A DNA stretch of 53,001 bases, from assembly GCA_022447205.1 (NCBI GenBank), contig JAKVBQ010000023.1, positions 1 to 53,001 of the forward strand, given 5' to 3'. The stretch comes from Phycisphaerales bacterium. Its GTDB lineage: Bacteria; Planctomycetota; Phycisphaerae; Phycisphaerales; SM1A02. Below, one piece after another: positions 1 to 7,711 of this stretch; within the stretch, counting starts at the first letter, position 1; every line of letters starts with the position of its first letter. Below the pieces are notes generated by a model. It worked only from the letters and a program-made list of their open reading frames with translations, did not search any database and was not told the origin of the DNA. Both the position numbers and the translations under genes were made by a program.

Positions 1-351
1 TGGAAGCGCGCCCTGGGCAGCGCCACCGGTACCGGCACCACGCTTGCGGATTCACCCGTACTCAGGTCGATGCGCCCCTGGTTGATCGAACAGCCCGACT
101 TCGAGCTTCTCATCGGAATGGGCACCCTGACGAAGTTGTTCGAGCAGCTGAGTCGGACGCTGCCCGTCATCGATCCCGAGATGATCCCCGACATTCCTCC
201 AAGCACTCCGCCCATCGCCTTCGACCTCTCCGCCGATTCCGGACTCTTCGAGACGGCGACCGTCATTCCCACCGGGGTCATTGCGCTTGTCTTCGACCAG
301 GTCATGGAGGGGCTGATGCAGGGATTCGGGGGGGGACCGATCGACCAATGA
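1..351 (+). CDS. Unknown protein, C-terminal fragment (5' end outside window)
   Basis: Frame 1 is open from the first base to a TGA at 349-351, giving 116 residues of the C-terminal part of a protein whose start lies to the left. The tail is rich in proline, phenylalanine and hydrophobic residues, with a Pro-rich stretch (PDIPPSTPP) and an end FGGGPIDQ. I recognise no domain and do not assign a function. Its stop overlaps the start codon of folP as ATGA (348-351), so the two are probably translationally coupled in one transcript. The reading frame is convincing because of this junction, but the identity is unknown. Confidence 0.6.
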   Translation, partial: WKRALGSATGTGTTLADSPVLRSMRPWLIEQPDFELLIGMGTLTKLFEQLSRTLPVIDPEMIPDIPPSTPPIAFDLSADSGLFETATVIPTGVIALVFDQVMEGLMQGFGGGPIDQ

Positions 352-1259
352 CCAGGTCAGGTTCGAGCCACTGGGAGATCGGAGAAGGCAGGTCCCTGGA
401 TCTGACGGCCCCGCTCATCATGGGCATCCTGAACGTGACCCCGGACAGTTTTCATGACGGTGGGATTCACGATGAGGCGTCTTCAGCGATCGAACGCGCG
501 GTCCAGCTGGTGTCCGAGGGAGCGGATGTCGTCGATGTCGGCGGCGAATCCACCCGACCTGGTGCGGACAGGATCGATGCTTCGGAACAGATCCGTCGGA
601 CGGTGGGGGTGATCGCCGGCTTGCGGGCCCGAAGCGACGTGGCGATCTCCATCGACACCACCCTGGCCTCAGTTGCCGAAGCCGCGCTCGAGGCCGGTGC
701 CGACATCATCAACGATGTCTCCGCCGGCACCGATGACCCGGCGATCTTCGACCTTGCCGCGGCTGCCCGGTGCGGCCTCATCCTGATGCACCGTCTGAAG
801 AGGCCTTCGGAGGACACCTGGAGCGATCAGTATCACGAGGAGCCCGACTACGGCGTTTCCGGGGTGGTCGACTCGGTGCGAGCGGCCCTTTCGGAACGTG
901 TCGATGCCGCCAGATCCGCGGGGGTCTCCGAGGCGGCGATCGTCGTTGATCCAGGGCTCGGCTTCGGGAAGTCCGTCGACCAGAATCTCGAGCTCCTCAG
1001 CGGGGTGCCCAGACTGTCGGCCGACGGGAGGCCGGTCCTGGTGGGAGCGAGTCGAAAGAGCTTCATTGGTGCGGTGAGCGGTGGGGAAGGCCCCGGTGAC
1101 CGCCTGCCGGGATCCCTGGCCGCGGCGACGATCGCGGTCTGCGGTGGCGCGTCCCTGATCCGAACCCATGACGTCCTCGAGACCGCCCGCGCCGTCAGGC
1201 TCGCCTGCCTGGCACGTGGTCCTGCCGAGGGGTGGATGGGGACATCCGGGGGCTGTTAG
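348..1259 (+). CDS. folP: Dihydropteroate synthase
   Basis: Condenses 6-hydroxymethyl-7,8-dihydropterin pyrophosphate with p-aminobenzoate to make dihydropteroate in folate synthesis; cytosolic; the sulfonamide target. The 303-residue product carries the family signatures in order: MGILNVTPDSF near residue 25, DVGGESTRPGA near 63, NDVSAG, DPGLGFGKS near 200 and VGASRKSFIG near 230, all typical of the pterin-binding TIM barrel. The length is slightly above the usual 270-290 because of about 20 extra N-terminal residues. The ATG overlaps the preceding stop, which supports this start. A GC-rich hairpin follows at 1283-1304. Nothing in the sequence suggests a resistance variant. Confidence 0.96.
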   Translation: MTRSGSSHWEIGEGRSLDLTAPLIMGILNVTPDSFHDGGIHDEASSAIERAVQLVSEGADVVDVGGESTRPGADRIDASEQIRRTVGVIAGLRARSDVAISIDTTLASVAEAALEAGADIINDVSAGTDDPAIFDLAAAARCGLILMHRLKRPSEDTWSDQYHEEPDYGVSGVVDSVRAALSERVDAARSAGVSEAAIVVDPGLGFGKSVDQNLELLSGVPRLSADGRPVLVGASRKSFIGAVSGGEGPGDRLPGSLAAATIAVCGGASLIRTHDVLETARAVRLACLARGPAEGWMGTSGGC

Positions 1260-1282
1260 TATCTGAACTCTGCTTGACCCTC

Positions 1283-1304
1283 CCGGACCGGCGTGCCGGT
1301 CCGG
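1283..1304 (+). terminator. GC-rich hairpin between folP and trxA
   Basis: Perfect 10-bp arms CCGGACCGGC and GCCGGTCCGG are separated by only GT. It lies 23 bp after the folP stop and 38 bp before trxA. There is no run of T after the stem, so it may act as an attenuator or mRNA-end stabiliser rather than a classical intrinsic terminator. Confidence 0.5.
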
Positions 1305-1342
1305 CTCAATGAAGACTCTTCCTCTTTGGAGCGTAGAACACC

Positions 1343-1675
1343 ATGGCGAGTGATGTGATGATCGAATTCACCGACGGCAACTTCCAGACCGAGGCAATGG
1401 AATCAGATGTCCCCGTTCTGGTGGATTTCTGGGCGGAATGGTGCCAGCCGTGCAAGATGCTCGCACCGACCATCGAGGAACTTGCCAACGACTATTCCGG
1501 TCGTGCCAAGATCGGGAAGCTCGACGTCGACGGGAACAAGGAGACTGCGATGAAGTTCCAGATCCAGTCGATCCCAACGGTCGTTCTCATCAAGGGCGGG
1601 GAAGTGGTCGGCAAGTTCGTCGGAATGCAGCCCAAGGACGCCTTCGCCAACGCCCTTGACGCCGCTCTGGCCTGA
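1343..1675 (+). CDS. trxA: Thioredoxin with CQPC active site
   Basis: Small cytosolic thiol-disulfide reductant, 110 residues, the usual thioredoxin length. The fold signatures are all present: VDFWAEWC around residues 27-34, the redox pair Cys34/Cys37, the KLDVDGN strand, and the cis-proline loop QSIPTVVL around residues 72-79. The unusual point is the active-site dipeptide: the motif reads WCQPCK instead of the nearly universal WCGPCK, so Gly is replaced by Gln between the cysteines. In this family the dipeptide tunes redox potential, so the protein may differ functionally from housekeeping Trx1 (inference). It is monocistronic by position, between the folP hairpin and a tRNA gene. Confidence 0.93.
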   Translation: MASDVMIEFTDGNFQTEAMESDVPVLVDFWAEWCQPCKMLAPTIEELANDYSGRAKIGKLDVDGNKETAMKFQIQSIPTVVLIKGGEVVGKFVGMQPKDAFANALDAALA

Positions 1676-1683
1676 TCACGTTC

Positions 1684-1714
1684 TGGAATCCGCCGTTCGG
1701 GGTTTGCGATTCCA
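1684..1714 (+). terminator. Weak terminator-like hairpin after trxA
   Basis: Seven-base arms TGGAATC (1684-1690) and GATTCCA (1708-1714) enclose a 17-nt loop, 9 bp after the trxA stop. No T-run follows (AAGGGGG). It is a candidate 3'-end structure for trxA only. Confidence 0.3.
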
Positions 1715-1805
1715 AGGGGGCTCGATTACCTTTCGGGGATCGGTGGAAGTCTCTTCTTGAGGCCTCTGCCGGACAATCAGATCGCTGCAGTCAGTGCAGC
1801 ACCAT

Positions 1806-1878
1806 GGGGCCGTAGCTCAGCTGGGAGAGCGCTTGTATGGCATACAAGAGGTCGTCGGTTCGATCCCGATCGGCTCCA
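1806..1878 (+). tRNA. tRNA-Ala (anticodon GGC)
   Basis: A complete 73-nt cloverleaf can be folded by eye. The acceptor stem GGGGCCG/CGGCTCC has one G-T pair. The D arm is GCTC...GAGC, and the anticodon stem CTTGT/ACAAG carries the 7-nt loop ATGGCAT, giving anticodon GGC (reads GCC alanine codons). The T arm GTCGG/CCGAT has the loop TTCGATC. The discriminator is A at 1878, and the 3' CCA is not encoded, so it must be added by a nucleotidyltransferase. It precedes the zeta-type gene by 59 bp and may share its transcript. Confidence 0.95.
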
Positions 1879-1937
1879 CTTCCCGACTCCGTCGATCTTC
1901 AGTTCGCGAGTCTTCCAATCAAGGACAGGATTCTTCC

Positions 1938-2264
1938 ATGAGCAGTGGCTTCGACCAGCGCGAAGAGGGCTTCGAGACTCAGTTCAAGCTTGAACAGGAA
2001 CAGAAGTTCCGCGCCACTGCCCGCAGGAACAAGATGCTCGGTCGCTGGGCTGCTGAACGCATGAGTCTTCCGGCCGAAGAGGTCGATGCGTACGTCATGG
2101 ACGTCGTGAAGTCCGATTTCGAGGAGGCTGGCGACGAGGATGTTCTTCGCAAGGTCATGTCCGACCTTGAGGCCAAGGGCGTTCCCGTCTCTGCAGAAGA
2201 ACTCCGCAAGGTGATGGACGACTTCTACTTGGAGGCATGCAAGGAAGTCAGCCAGGAAGGGTGA
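1938..2264 (+). CDS. DUF1476 / F1-ATPase inhibitor zeta-subunit-like protein
   Basis: 108-residue, highly charged, all-helical protein that matches the DUF1476 family from start to end. The N-terminal SGFDQREEGFETQFKLEQE segment corresponds to the inhibitory region. It is followed by ATARRNKMLGRWAAE, then a four-helix-bundle core with DFEEAGDEDVLRKV and PVSAEELRKVMDDF. In Paracoccus and other alphaproteobacteria this family is the zeta subunit, which binds F1 and blocks ATP hydrolysis. I chose ATG 1938 because it matches the family N-terminus; the upstream in-frame extension runs through the tRNA. The stop is 9 bp before the GTG of the halogenase-like gene, so the two are probably co-translated. 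The role as an ATPase inhibitor here is inferred from the family. Confidence 0.85.
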   Translation: MSSGFDQREEGFETQFKLEQEQKFRATARRNKMLGRWAAERMSLPAEEVDAYVMDVVKSDFEEAGDEDVLRKVMSDLEAKGVPVSAEELRKVMDDFYLEACKEVSQEG

Positions 2265-2273
2265 GGCTTCGAA

Positions 2274-3992
2274 GTGCCTGAGAACATCGTTGAGACTGAT
2301 GTCGCGATCATTGGTGGAGGGCCCTCCGGTTCCACCTGCGCATCCCTCGTCCTGAAGTACGCGCCTGACATGAAGGTGATGGTTCTCGAGAAGGAGAAGT
2401 TCCCTCGGGATCATGTCGGCGAGAGCCAGCTTCCCGTCGTCGGTGCGGTGCTCGACGAGATGGGTGTCTGGGACAAGGTCGAAGCCGCCAATTTTCCTCT
2501 GAAGATCGGTGTCACCCTTCGCTGGGGCAAGGAGTCCAAGCTCTGGGACTTCGACTTCGCCGGTCACGAGGAGACCAAGGACCTGCCCCGTCCCGGCAAG
2601 TACGAGGGCGTTCGAAAGCAGATCGCCTTCCAGGTCGACCGGGCCGTCTACGACAAGATCCTGCTTGACCATGCCGGTGAACTCGGCGCCGACGTGAACG
2701 AGGAGTGCCAGGTCGCCGAGGTCCTGCGAGACGGTGACCGCATCGAAGGCCTTCGTCTCCGTGACGGGCGGATCGTCAAGGCTCGCTGGTATGTCGATGC
2801 ATCAGGTCACGTCGGTGTCCTGAGACGAGCGATGGGTGTCGAGGCGGATCCGATCACCACGCTCCAGAACATCGCGATCTGGGACTACTGGGAGAACACC
2901 AAGTGGGCCGTCAAGATCGGTGTCGGGGGCACTCGAGTCCAGGTCCTGAGCCAGCCATCGGGTTGGATCTGGTTCATTCCCCTCGGTCCGACCAGGACCT
3001 CGATCGGATTCATCTGCCACTCGGAACACTACAAGAAGCAGACCAAGACGCCTGAGGAGCTCTACCTCGAGGCACTGGATCGCGACGATCGTGTCAAGAG
3101 CCTCTGTGAAGGCGCCACTCGTCGAGGCATGGTCGAAACGACCAAGGACTGGTCGTTCATGGCTGAACGGACCACCGGCGAGAACTGGTTCCTGGTCGGG
3201 GAGAGCGCAGGGTTCGCCGATCCCGTGCTGGCTGCGGGCATGATGCTCGCGCATGTCGCGGCACGCGAGCTCGCCTACACCCTCGTCGAACTCAACTCCG
3301 ATGAGTCACGAGCGGATTGGATCAAGGCAGGGTACGACTCGAACCAGCGACGCCGGGTCTCCCAGCACATCCGCTTCGCGGACTTCTGGTATTCCGCGAA
3401 CGGCCAGTTCTCCGATCTCAGGGAGCAGTGTGTCCGGATCGCCAAGGAATCCGGTCTCAAGCTCACCCCCGATGCGGCCTGGAGATGGCTTGCGCAGGGC
3501 GGCTTCGCCAACGACTTCGTCGAGCGTGCGAATTTCGGGACCTTCGATGTCGCATCGATGAAGCATGTCATGGGCTTCGTCCTGGACAAGCAGCTCGACT
3601 GGAAGCTCTCTGATGTGAACGTTCTGACCCTGAACCTGAAGAATGCCGAGAAGCTGGAGATCCCGAAGTTCCACAAGGGACGCATCGAGACGATCGAATG
3701 CTACGAGCGTGCGGGTCGCAGACTCCCCATGACCGGTTTCTACAAGACAGTGGTGGAAATCCTCCAGCAGACCAGCAATGCCGAGGAAGTGATGGGCCTG
3801 CTCAAGAGGCATTACGGGGCTTCGAAGGGGGCCACCTCCGACTTCAACACTGCCGTCCAGACCCTCGAATCGCTTCTTGATGAGCACTGGGTCATGGGCA
3901 AGTTGAACAAGAAGAACAAGCGGATCACCGTTTCGACGGAAGAGGAGACCGATTTTCTCCACTTCAACCGTGACGAGGAACCCGGTTCCTGA
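2274..3992 (+). CDS. Flavin-dependent halogenase-like FAD oxidoreductase
   Basis: 572 residues of the tryptophan-halogenase/FAD-monooxygenase superfamily. The N-terminal FAD site is GGGPSG (14-19). The HVGESQLP segment (47-54) is typical of halogenases. A lysine sits at 77 in FPLKIGVTLRWG, where halogenases carry their catalytic lysine. WIWFIP (231-236) is the WxWxIP motif that distinguishes halogenases from monooxygenases, and GESAGFADPVLAAG is the second FAD-binding motif. Such enzymes need reduced FAD from a partner reductase; none is visible nearby. The start is GTG, 9 bp after the zeta-like gene. The 200-residue C-terminal region (after about residue 370) is not assigned. The substrate is unknown, and a non-halogenating redox role remains possible. 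Confidence 0.82.
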   Translation: MPENIVETDVAIIGGGPSGSTCASLVLKYAPDMKVMVLEKEKFPRDHVGESQLPVVGAVLDEMGVWDKVEAANFPLKIGVTLRWGKESKLWDFDFAGHEETKDLPRPGKYEGVRKQIAFQVDRAVYDKILLDHAGELGADVNEECQVAEVLRDGDRIEGLRLRDGRIVKARWYVDASGHVGVLRRAMGVEADPITTLQNIAIWDYWENTKWAVKIGVGGTRVQVLSQPSGWIWFIPLGPTRTSIGFICHSEHYKKQTKTPEELYLEALDRDDRVKSLCEGATRRGMVETTKDWSFMAERTTGENWFLVGESAGFADPVLAAGMMLAHVAARELAYTLVELNSDESRADWIKAGYDSNQRRRVSQHIRFADFWYSANGQFSDLREQCVRIAKESGLKLTPDAAWRWLAQGGFANDFVERANFGTFDVASMKHVMGFVLDKQLDWKLSDVNVLTLNLKNAEKLEIPKFHKGRIETIECYERAGRRLPMTGFYKTVVEILQQTSNAEEVMGLLKRHYGASKGATSDFNTAVQTLESLLDEHWVMGKLNKKNKRITVSTEEETDFLHFNRDEEPGS

Positions 3993-4022
3993 GCCTTCCG
4001 GCAACGAAACCTTGAATTGACG

Positions 4023-4046
4023 AGAACCCGGCACATGCCGGGTTCT
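4023..4046. terminator. Bidirectional hairpin terminator between halogenase-like gene and AI-2E permease
   Basis: Perfect 10-bp arms AGAACCCGGC and GCCGGGTTCT flank the loop ACAT. It sits 31 bp after the plus-strand halogenase-like gene and 65 bp beyond the stop of the minus-strand permease, so it can serve both convergent units. The plus side continues TGCTGTTCGTTGTCTTT, a loosely T-rich tail. Confidence 0.75.
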
Positions 4047-4110
4047 TGCTGTTCGTTGTCTTTCCGAACCTCCGACGATGGATGCGGGATCATCTCCGCC
4101 GTCGGGTTCC

Positions 4111-5265
4111 TCAAGGACTTTCTGATCGAGCAGGGTTCGTGCCCTTGCTCGGAAGTGGTCCGAGCAAGACACCGATCCAGCGCAGGTCGTCGGATCGATC
4201 AAGCATGATCTTCACGATCATGGTGAGTGGCACCGCGAGGAACATGCCGATGATCCCAAGCAGCCATCCCCAGAAAACAAGGCTCAGGAAGACGACCAGT
4301 GCGGAGAGCCCCATGCGTCTTCCCATGATCTTCGGTTCGAGGATGCTGCCGAAGACGGTGTTGATGCCCAGGTAGATTCCCAGCACGACGGCTGCCCAGA
4401 AAAGGCCACCGGTGGCCCAGGTGATCAGGATCGCCGGGATCGAGGCGATGATCGATCCGAGTGCCGGAATGTAGTTCAGCAGGAAGGTGATGAACGCAAG
4501 CAGCGGCCAGTAGGGGACACCTATCAACCAGAGTGCGAGCCCTGCGCACACTCCGGTTGCCACGCTCATCTGGGTCTTGACGGCAAGGTAGACCTGGATG
4601 TCCTGGTAGACGCGACTGAAGCGTGACATGTCCGCTTCCGGATCCGCGGAAGCGTACCTGATCTTCTCGGGGATCGAGGATGCCTCCGTCAGGATGAAGA
4701 AGACCGTGAGCAGGACGAACAAGGCATTGCGAAGCAATGATGTGAGCGATGAAAGCAACGAGCCGAAGACCCCGACGAGCCGGGATGGGTCGAGCTGCTG
4801 TTCGAGCCAGGTTTCATGCGGCACCTCCTGTCCCGGCGGGAGCGGTGCGGCATCTGGTGCGGTGGGATCGATCGGTGTGATCGGTGGATGTGGTTCGAGG
4901 ATCGTCAGACCGAGGCCACGTGCCCTGTTTCTGAGATCCATGACCAGGTTGTCGACCCGTTCCTCGATCTCGACACGGTATTCAGGCAGGGCTGAACTCA
5001 CTTCCGCCGCGTATCTGGTGGCGAACGCACCGGCGATGAGGACGAGCAGGACGACGATCATGAAGACCAGTGACCCGGCAAGCCAGCTCGGCAGGCCCTT
5101 CCTTCTGAGGAACTGGAGGGGTGGAACGCTGATGATCGCCACGAACATCGCCGCAAGAACGGGCACCACGACCTCCGAGGCCGACTTCAATCCGGCACAG
5201 ACGATCACGAAGCAGGCCAGGATCAGGAGCAGTCGAAGGCCGGTGTCTGTTCGGGCTTGTGGCAT
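4111..5265 (-). CDS. AI-2E family transporter (PerM-like permease)
   Basis: 384-residue integral membrane protein. Two to three N-terminal membrane segments (about residues 10-95) precede a large soluble loop (about 95-185, Pro-rich near PIDPTAPDAAPLPPG). A C-terminal block of five or more segments follows, with the family hallmark NYIPALGSIIASIP (about 265) and GSILEPKIMGRRMGLS (about 330). The family includes TqsA and Na+/H+ antiporters, so the substrate cannot be given from sequence. Start ATG 5265 has no Shine-Dalgarno sequence but has a TACACT box 6 nt upstream, suggesting a leaderless mRNA. The gene is divergent from the pqiA-like gene. Confidence 0.85.
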   Translation of the reverse strand: MPQARTDTGLRLLLILACFVIVCAGLKSASEVVVPVLAAMFVAIISVPPLQFLRRKGLPSWLAGSLVFMIVVLLVLIAGAFATRYAAEVSSALPEYRVEIEERVDNLVMDLRNRARGLGLTILEPHPPITPIDPTAPDAAPLPPGQEVPHETWLEQQLDPSRLVGVFGSLLSSLTSLLRNALFVLLTVFFILTEASSIPEKIRYASADPEADMSRFSRVYQDIQVYLAVKTQMSVATGVCAGLALWLIGVPYWPLLAFITFLLNYIPALGSIIASIPAILITWATGGLFWAAVVLGIYLGINTVFGSILEPKIMGRRMGLSALVVFLSLVFWGWLLGIIGMFLAVPLTMIVKIMLDRSDDLRWIGVLLGPLPSKGTNPARSESP

Positions 5266-5271
5266 GCATGG

Positions 5272-5289
5272 AGTGTATGCACATATGCT
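5272..5289. promoter_or_regulatory. Divergent -10 boxes for the AI-2E permease and pqiA-like gene
   Basis: On the minus strand TACACT occupies 5277-5272, 6 nt before the permease ATG. On the plus strand TATGCT occupies 5284-5289, about 40 nt before the pqiA-like ATG. The two boxes are only 6 bp apart within the 65-bp divergent gap, so transcription from one may affect the other. A TTCACG -35-like hexamer lies 18 bp upstream of TACACT; no clear -35 is seen for the other. Predicted by eye only. Confidence 0.35.
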
Positions 5290-5330
5290 GACAACCGTGA
5301 AACCGACGCAGCTGGAATCGGAATCAAGTC

Positions 5331-5852
5331 ATGCCTGAGACCATGATGCAGCAGAGACTTCTCGAATCCCGTGATTCGCTCGTACGCCAGCGCACGGCCG
5401 CCTTTGCGCTGGCTGCACTGCTTCTCTTTCCCCTCGGCATCCTCATGCCGGTGGTTGCCATGGAACGCTTCGGGTTTCGTCAGGAAACGAGCATCATCGG
5501 CGGGACGTCCGAACTCCTTGCATCAGGCCACGTCGTTCTGGCGATCATCGTCCTGGTCTGCAGCATCCTGATTCCCGTATGCAAGTTGACCGGTCTCCTG
5601 GTTCTCTCCAGCCGGCACCTGCCCATCGGTTCACGTGGTCGCGATCTCGTCTGGCGTTTCCTCGAGGTCACCGGTCGGTGGGGCATGCTTGATGTCCTGC
5701 TCGTCGCCGCACTGGTCGCGGCGGTCAAGCTCGGCGACCTCGTCTCCATAGAATCCGGTCCCGGGCTCTACGCCTTCGCCGGGACCGTCGTGCTCAGTCT
5801 CCTTGCGTCCGCTTCCTGGGATCCCGCTCTGGTTGGAGGTCGTCGATCATGA
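5331..5852 (+). CDS. PqiA-family inner membrane protein (single domain)
   Basis: 173 residues with four predicted transmembrane segments (about 23-45, 68-90, 118-137 and 146-163) and the paraquat-inducible protein A pattern: FPLGILMPVVAMERFG near 33-48, ILIPVCKLTGLLVL near 80-93 and TGRWGMLDVLLVAALVAAVKLG near 113-134. E. coli PqiA has two such domains and a zinc ribbon; this protein is one domain without a CxxC ribbon. PqiA acts with PqiB in lipid transport between inner and outer membranes. It overlaps the following MCE gene by ATGA (5849-5852), so coupled synthesis is expected. Confidence 0.82.
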   Translation: MPETMMQQRLLESRDSLVRQRTAAFALAALLLFPLGILMPVVAMERFGFRQETSIIGGTSELLASGHVVLAIIVLVCSILIPVCKLTGLLVLSSRHLPIGSRGRDLVWRFLEVTGRWGMLDVLLVAALVAAVKLGDLVSIESGPGLYAFAGTVVLSLLASASWDPALVGGRRS

Positions 5853-6697
5853 CCACCGATGTCGGCAGCCGCTTCTCGGCAGCCTGGTTCGTTCCACTCG
5901 CCGTCCTGTTCGTCGTGATCTGGATCATCATCGATGCCTATCGCGCACGAGGTGTCGAGGTGCTCGTGGACTTCCCCGATGGCCATGGACTCGGACGAGG
6001 GGATTCCGTTCGTTGCCGTGGTATCGAGGTCGGTTCGGTGTCATCCGTCAAGCTCGTCGGCTCGGGCGTCGAAGTCGCGCTCGAGATCGACCCACTCAAT
6101 GCGTCGAAGCTTGCACGCGAGGGTTCTCGCTGGTGGATCTCGAGGCCGGAGTTGGACTGGTCGCGCGTGAGCGGTCTTGACTCCCTGGTCGGGCCGAGGT
6201 TCGTCGAGGTCGATCCAGGTGATCCCACCGGAGGATCGAGCACCAGCTTCCAGGGCCTCGGCGAAGCGCCGATCCTCGAGCAGATCGAACCGGGTGATCT
6301 GACCATCGTTCTGGTCGCCGAGACGCGGGGGAGCCTTCAGCCGGGAGCGGCGCTGCACTACAGAGGCGTCCAGATCGGGACGATCCTCTCGACGGCCCTT
6401 GCCGGTGATTCAACCGGCGTGGTCGCGAGGGTCCTGGTCCGAAAGCGATTCGTGCCCCTGGTGCGTGCCAATTCGAGGTTCGCACAGAGCGGCGCCTTCG
6501 ATCTCGACATCGGACTGACCGGTCTCCGTGCGCGACTCGATTCACTCGAGACGCTCATCGTGGGAGGCGTTTCGATGGCCACCCCGACGGATGCCGGTGA
6601 GCCGGTCGAATCCGGTCATGAGTTCGAGGTCGCGACCGAACCGGAGGACGACTGGTCCGACTGGCGACCGGTGATCGACACCGGTTCGGACGACTGA
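5849..6697 (+). CDS. PqiB-like protein with two MCE domains
   Basis: 282 residues: a short cytosolic start, one membrane anchor (about 11-29, FVPLAVLFVVIWIIID), then two periplasmic MCE (mammalian cell entry) domains. The first begins VEVLVDFPDGHGLGRGDSV near 35 with RGIEVGSVSSVKL; the second begins with the TIVLVAET strand near 150 with HYRGVQIGTIL. MCE rings or tubes carry phospholipids across the envelope. Two domains is between MlaD (one) and E. coli PqiB (three), so the tube should be short. The C-terminus is acidic (EPEDDWSDW). No pqiC-like lipoprotein follows; the next gene converges from the other strand 2 bp away. Confidence 0.82.
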   Translation: MTTDVGSRFSAAWFVPLAVLFVVIWIIIDAYRARGVEVLVDFPDGHGLGRGDSVRCRGIEVGSVSSVKLVGSGVEVALEIDPLNASKLAREGSRWWISRPELDWSRVSGLDSLVGPRFVEVDPGDPTGGSSTSFQGLGEAPILEQIEPGDLTIVLVAETRGSLQPGAALHYRGVQIGTILSTALAGDSTGVVARVLVRKRFVPLVRANSRFAQSGAFDLDIGLTGLRARLDSLETLIVGGVSMATPTDAGEPVESGHEFEVATEPEDDWSDWRPVIDTGSDD

Positions 6698-6699
6698 GT

Positions 6700-7686
6700 T
6701 CAGAACTCGAGTCCGAAGAAGAGTGCCACGAACGGAGCAGGCTGTGCGTCCTGATCCTCGATCACGATGCCGTCGGCATTCTGCAGTTCAAGGCGTTCCC
6801 CGAAACTGACGCCGCCGAGCAGGTGGAGCCTCGTACCTCGCGTCGGACGCCATTCCAGCCTCAGCCACATGGGGAAACTGCGTTCGGTGCCGACGCCGCC
6901 TCGGATCGCGGCGGGTCCGCTGTCATCGAGCCTGAATCTCCGGTAGACGTACCGGAAACCGATCGAGAAGCTCAGGTCCTTCTCGAAGTTGTAGAGGATC
7001 TCGACTCCGGCACTTGCCGGGTAGGTTGCCGGGCCTCGCACGTTGGTGACGACGAGCTTGTCCGTGATCCTCCAGTCGACGAGCAGGGACGGGATGAAGA
7101 GCACGCTGCCGTCGAGTCTTCCCGAGGCGAGCACGCCGGCTCCCAGTGTCAGGTCCCTGCTGAAGGCATAGGAGCCCGCGATCACGCCACCGGTCGAGAA
7201 GGAGTCCCCCCAGTCGGCATCGGGTTCCCCCGCCCAGCGTGCGGTACCGGAGCCGAACACGCTCCATTCACGGTCGATGTCCCACCTTGCCGAGACCCCG
7301 ATGGACAGTTCCTGCGTCGTGGTCCAGGGCGTTCCGCCGGCAGCGCTTGCGAAACTCCCTTCACCACTGAACCGGTAGCGATCGACCTCGGTCGCGATCT
7401 TGAAGCCCATTGAGAGTGCAGGCGTGAAGCGATAGTCGAGTCCCGCCCCCAGGAAGGTTCGGTTCACCGAGAAGGAACCACCTCCGTCGATCTCGCTCTG
7501 GAACTGGTAGAGATCCCCACCGAAGACCTTCCAGGTCACACCGAGGTCCTGCCCCGGGCGGCCACCTGATTCGGGCGGGGGAGCGGCTGCAGCCTGCCCG
7601 TCAGCCTCGTCCTGCCCGACCACCGGGTCGATGGCGAGCATCATGCATGCACAGGCGCAGAGGCACGCAAGTCGCGTGAAGTTCAT
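6700..7686 (-). CDS. Outer-membrane beta-barrel-like protein, copy 1
   Basis: 328 residues with an N-terminal signal peptide (hydrophobic stretch with LACLCACACMMLAIDPVVG, likely cleaved near VVGQ). Many alternating amphipathic strands follow (for example LSFSIGFRYVYRRFRL and TRLHLLGGVSFGERL), and the protein ends in FFGLEF, a C-terminal aromatic residue typical of the Bam recognition signal. This supports outer-membrane insertion, but the function is unknown. I chose ATG 7686, not the codon five residues upstream, because GAAGGA lies 7 nt before it. It is clearly paralogous to the gene just upstream at 7712-8662: shared GGDxYQFxSEIDGGGSF, RRFRLDxSGP, and LHLLGGVxxGxxLEL. Probably co-transcribed with it. 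Confidence 0.75.
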   Translation of the reverse strand: MNFTRLACLCACACMMLAIDPVVGQDEADGQAAAAPPPESGGRPGQDLGVTWKVFGGDLYQFQSEIDGGGSFSVNRTFLGAGLDYRFTPALSMGFKIATEVDRYRFSGEGSFASAAGGTPWTTTQELSIGVSARWDIDREWSVFGSGTARWAGEPDADWGDSFSTGGVIAGSYAFSRDLTLGAGVLASGRLDGSVLFIPSLLVDWRITDKLVVTNVRGPATYPASAGVEILYNFEKDLSFSIGFRYVYRRFRLDDSGPAAIRGGVGTERSFPMWLRLEWRPTRGTRLHLLGGVSFGERLELQNADGIVIEDQDAQPAPFVALFFGLEF

Positions 7687-7711
7687 GTCGAGATCCTTCA
7701 ACCTGTTCGAG

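Noticed and set aside
1757-1993. Small frames running through the tRNA-Ala region
   Set aside because: The cloverleaf at 1806-1878 explains the sequence; the frames have no conserved content, and the DUF1476 start at 1938 is supported by family length.
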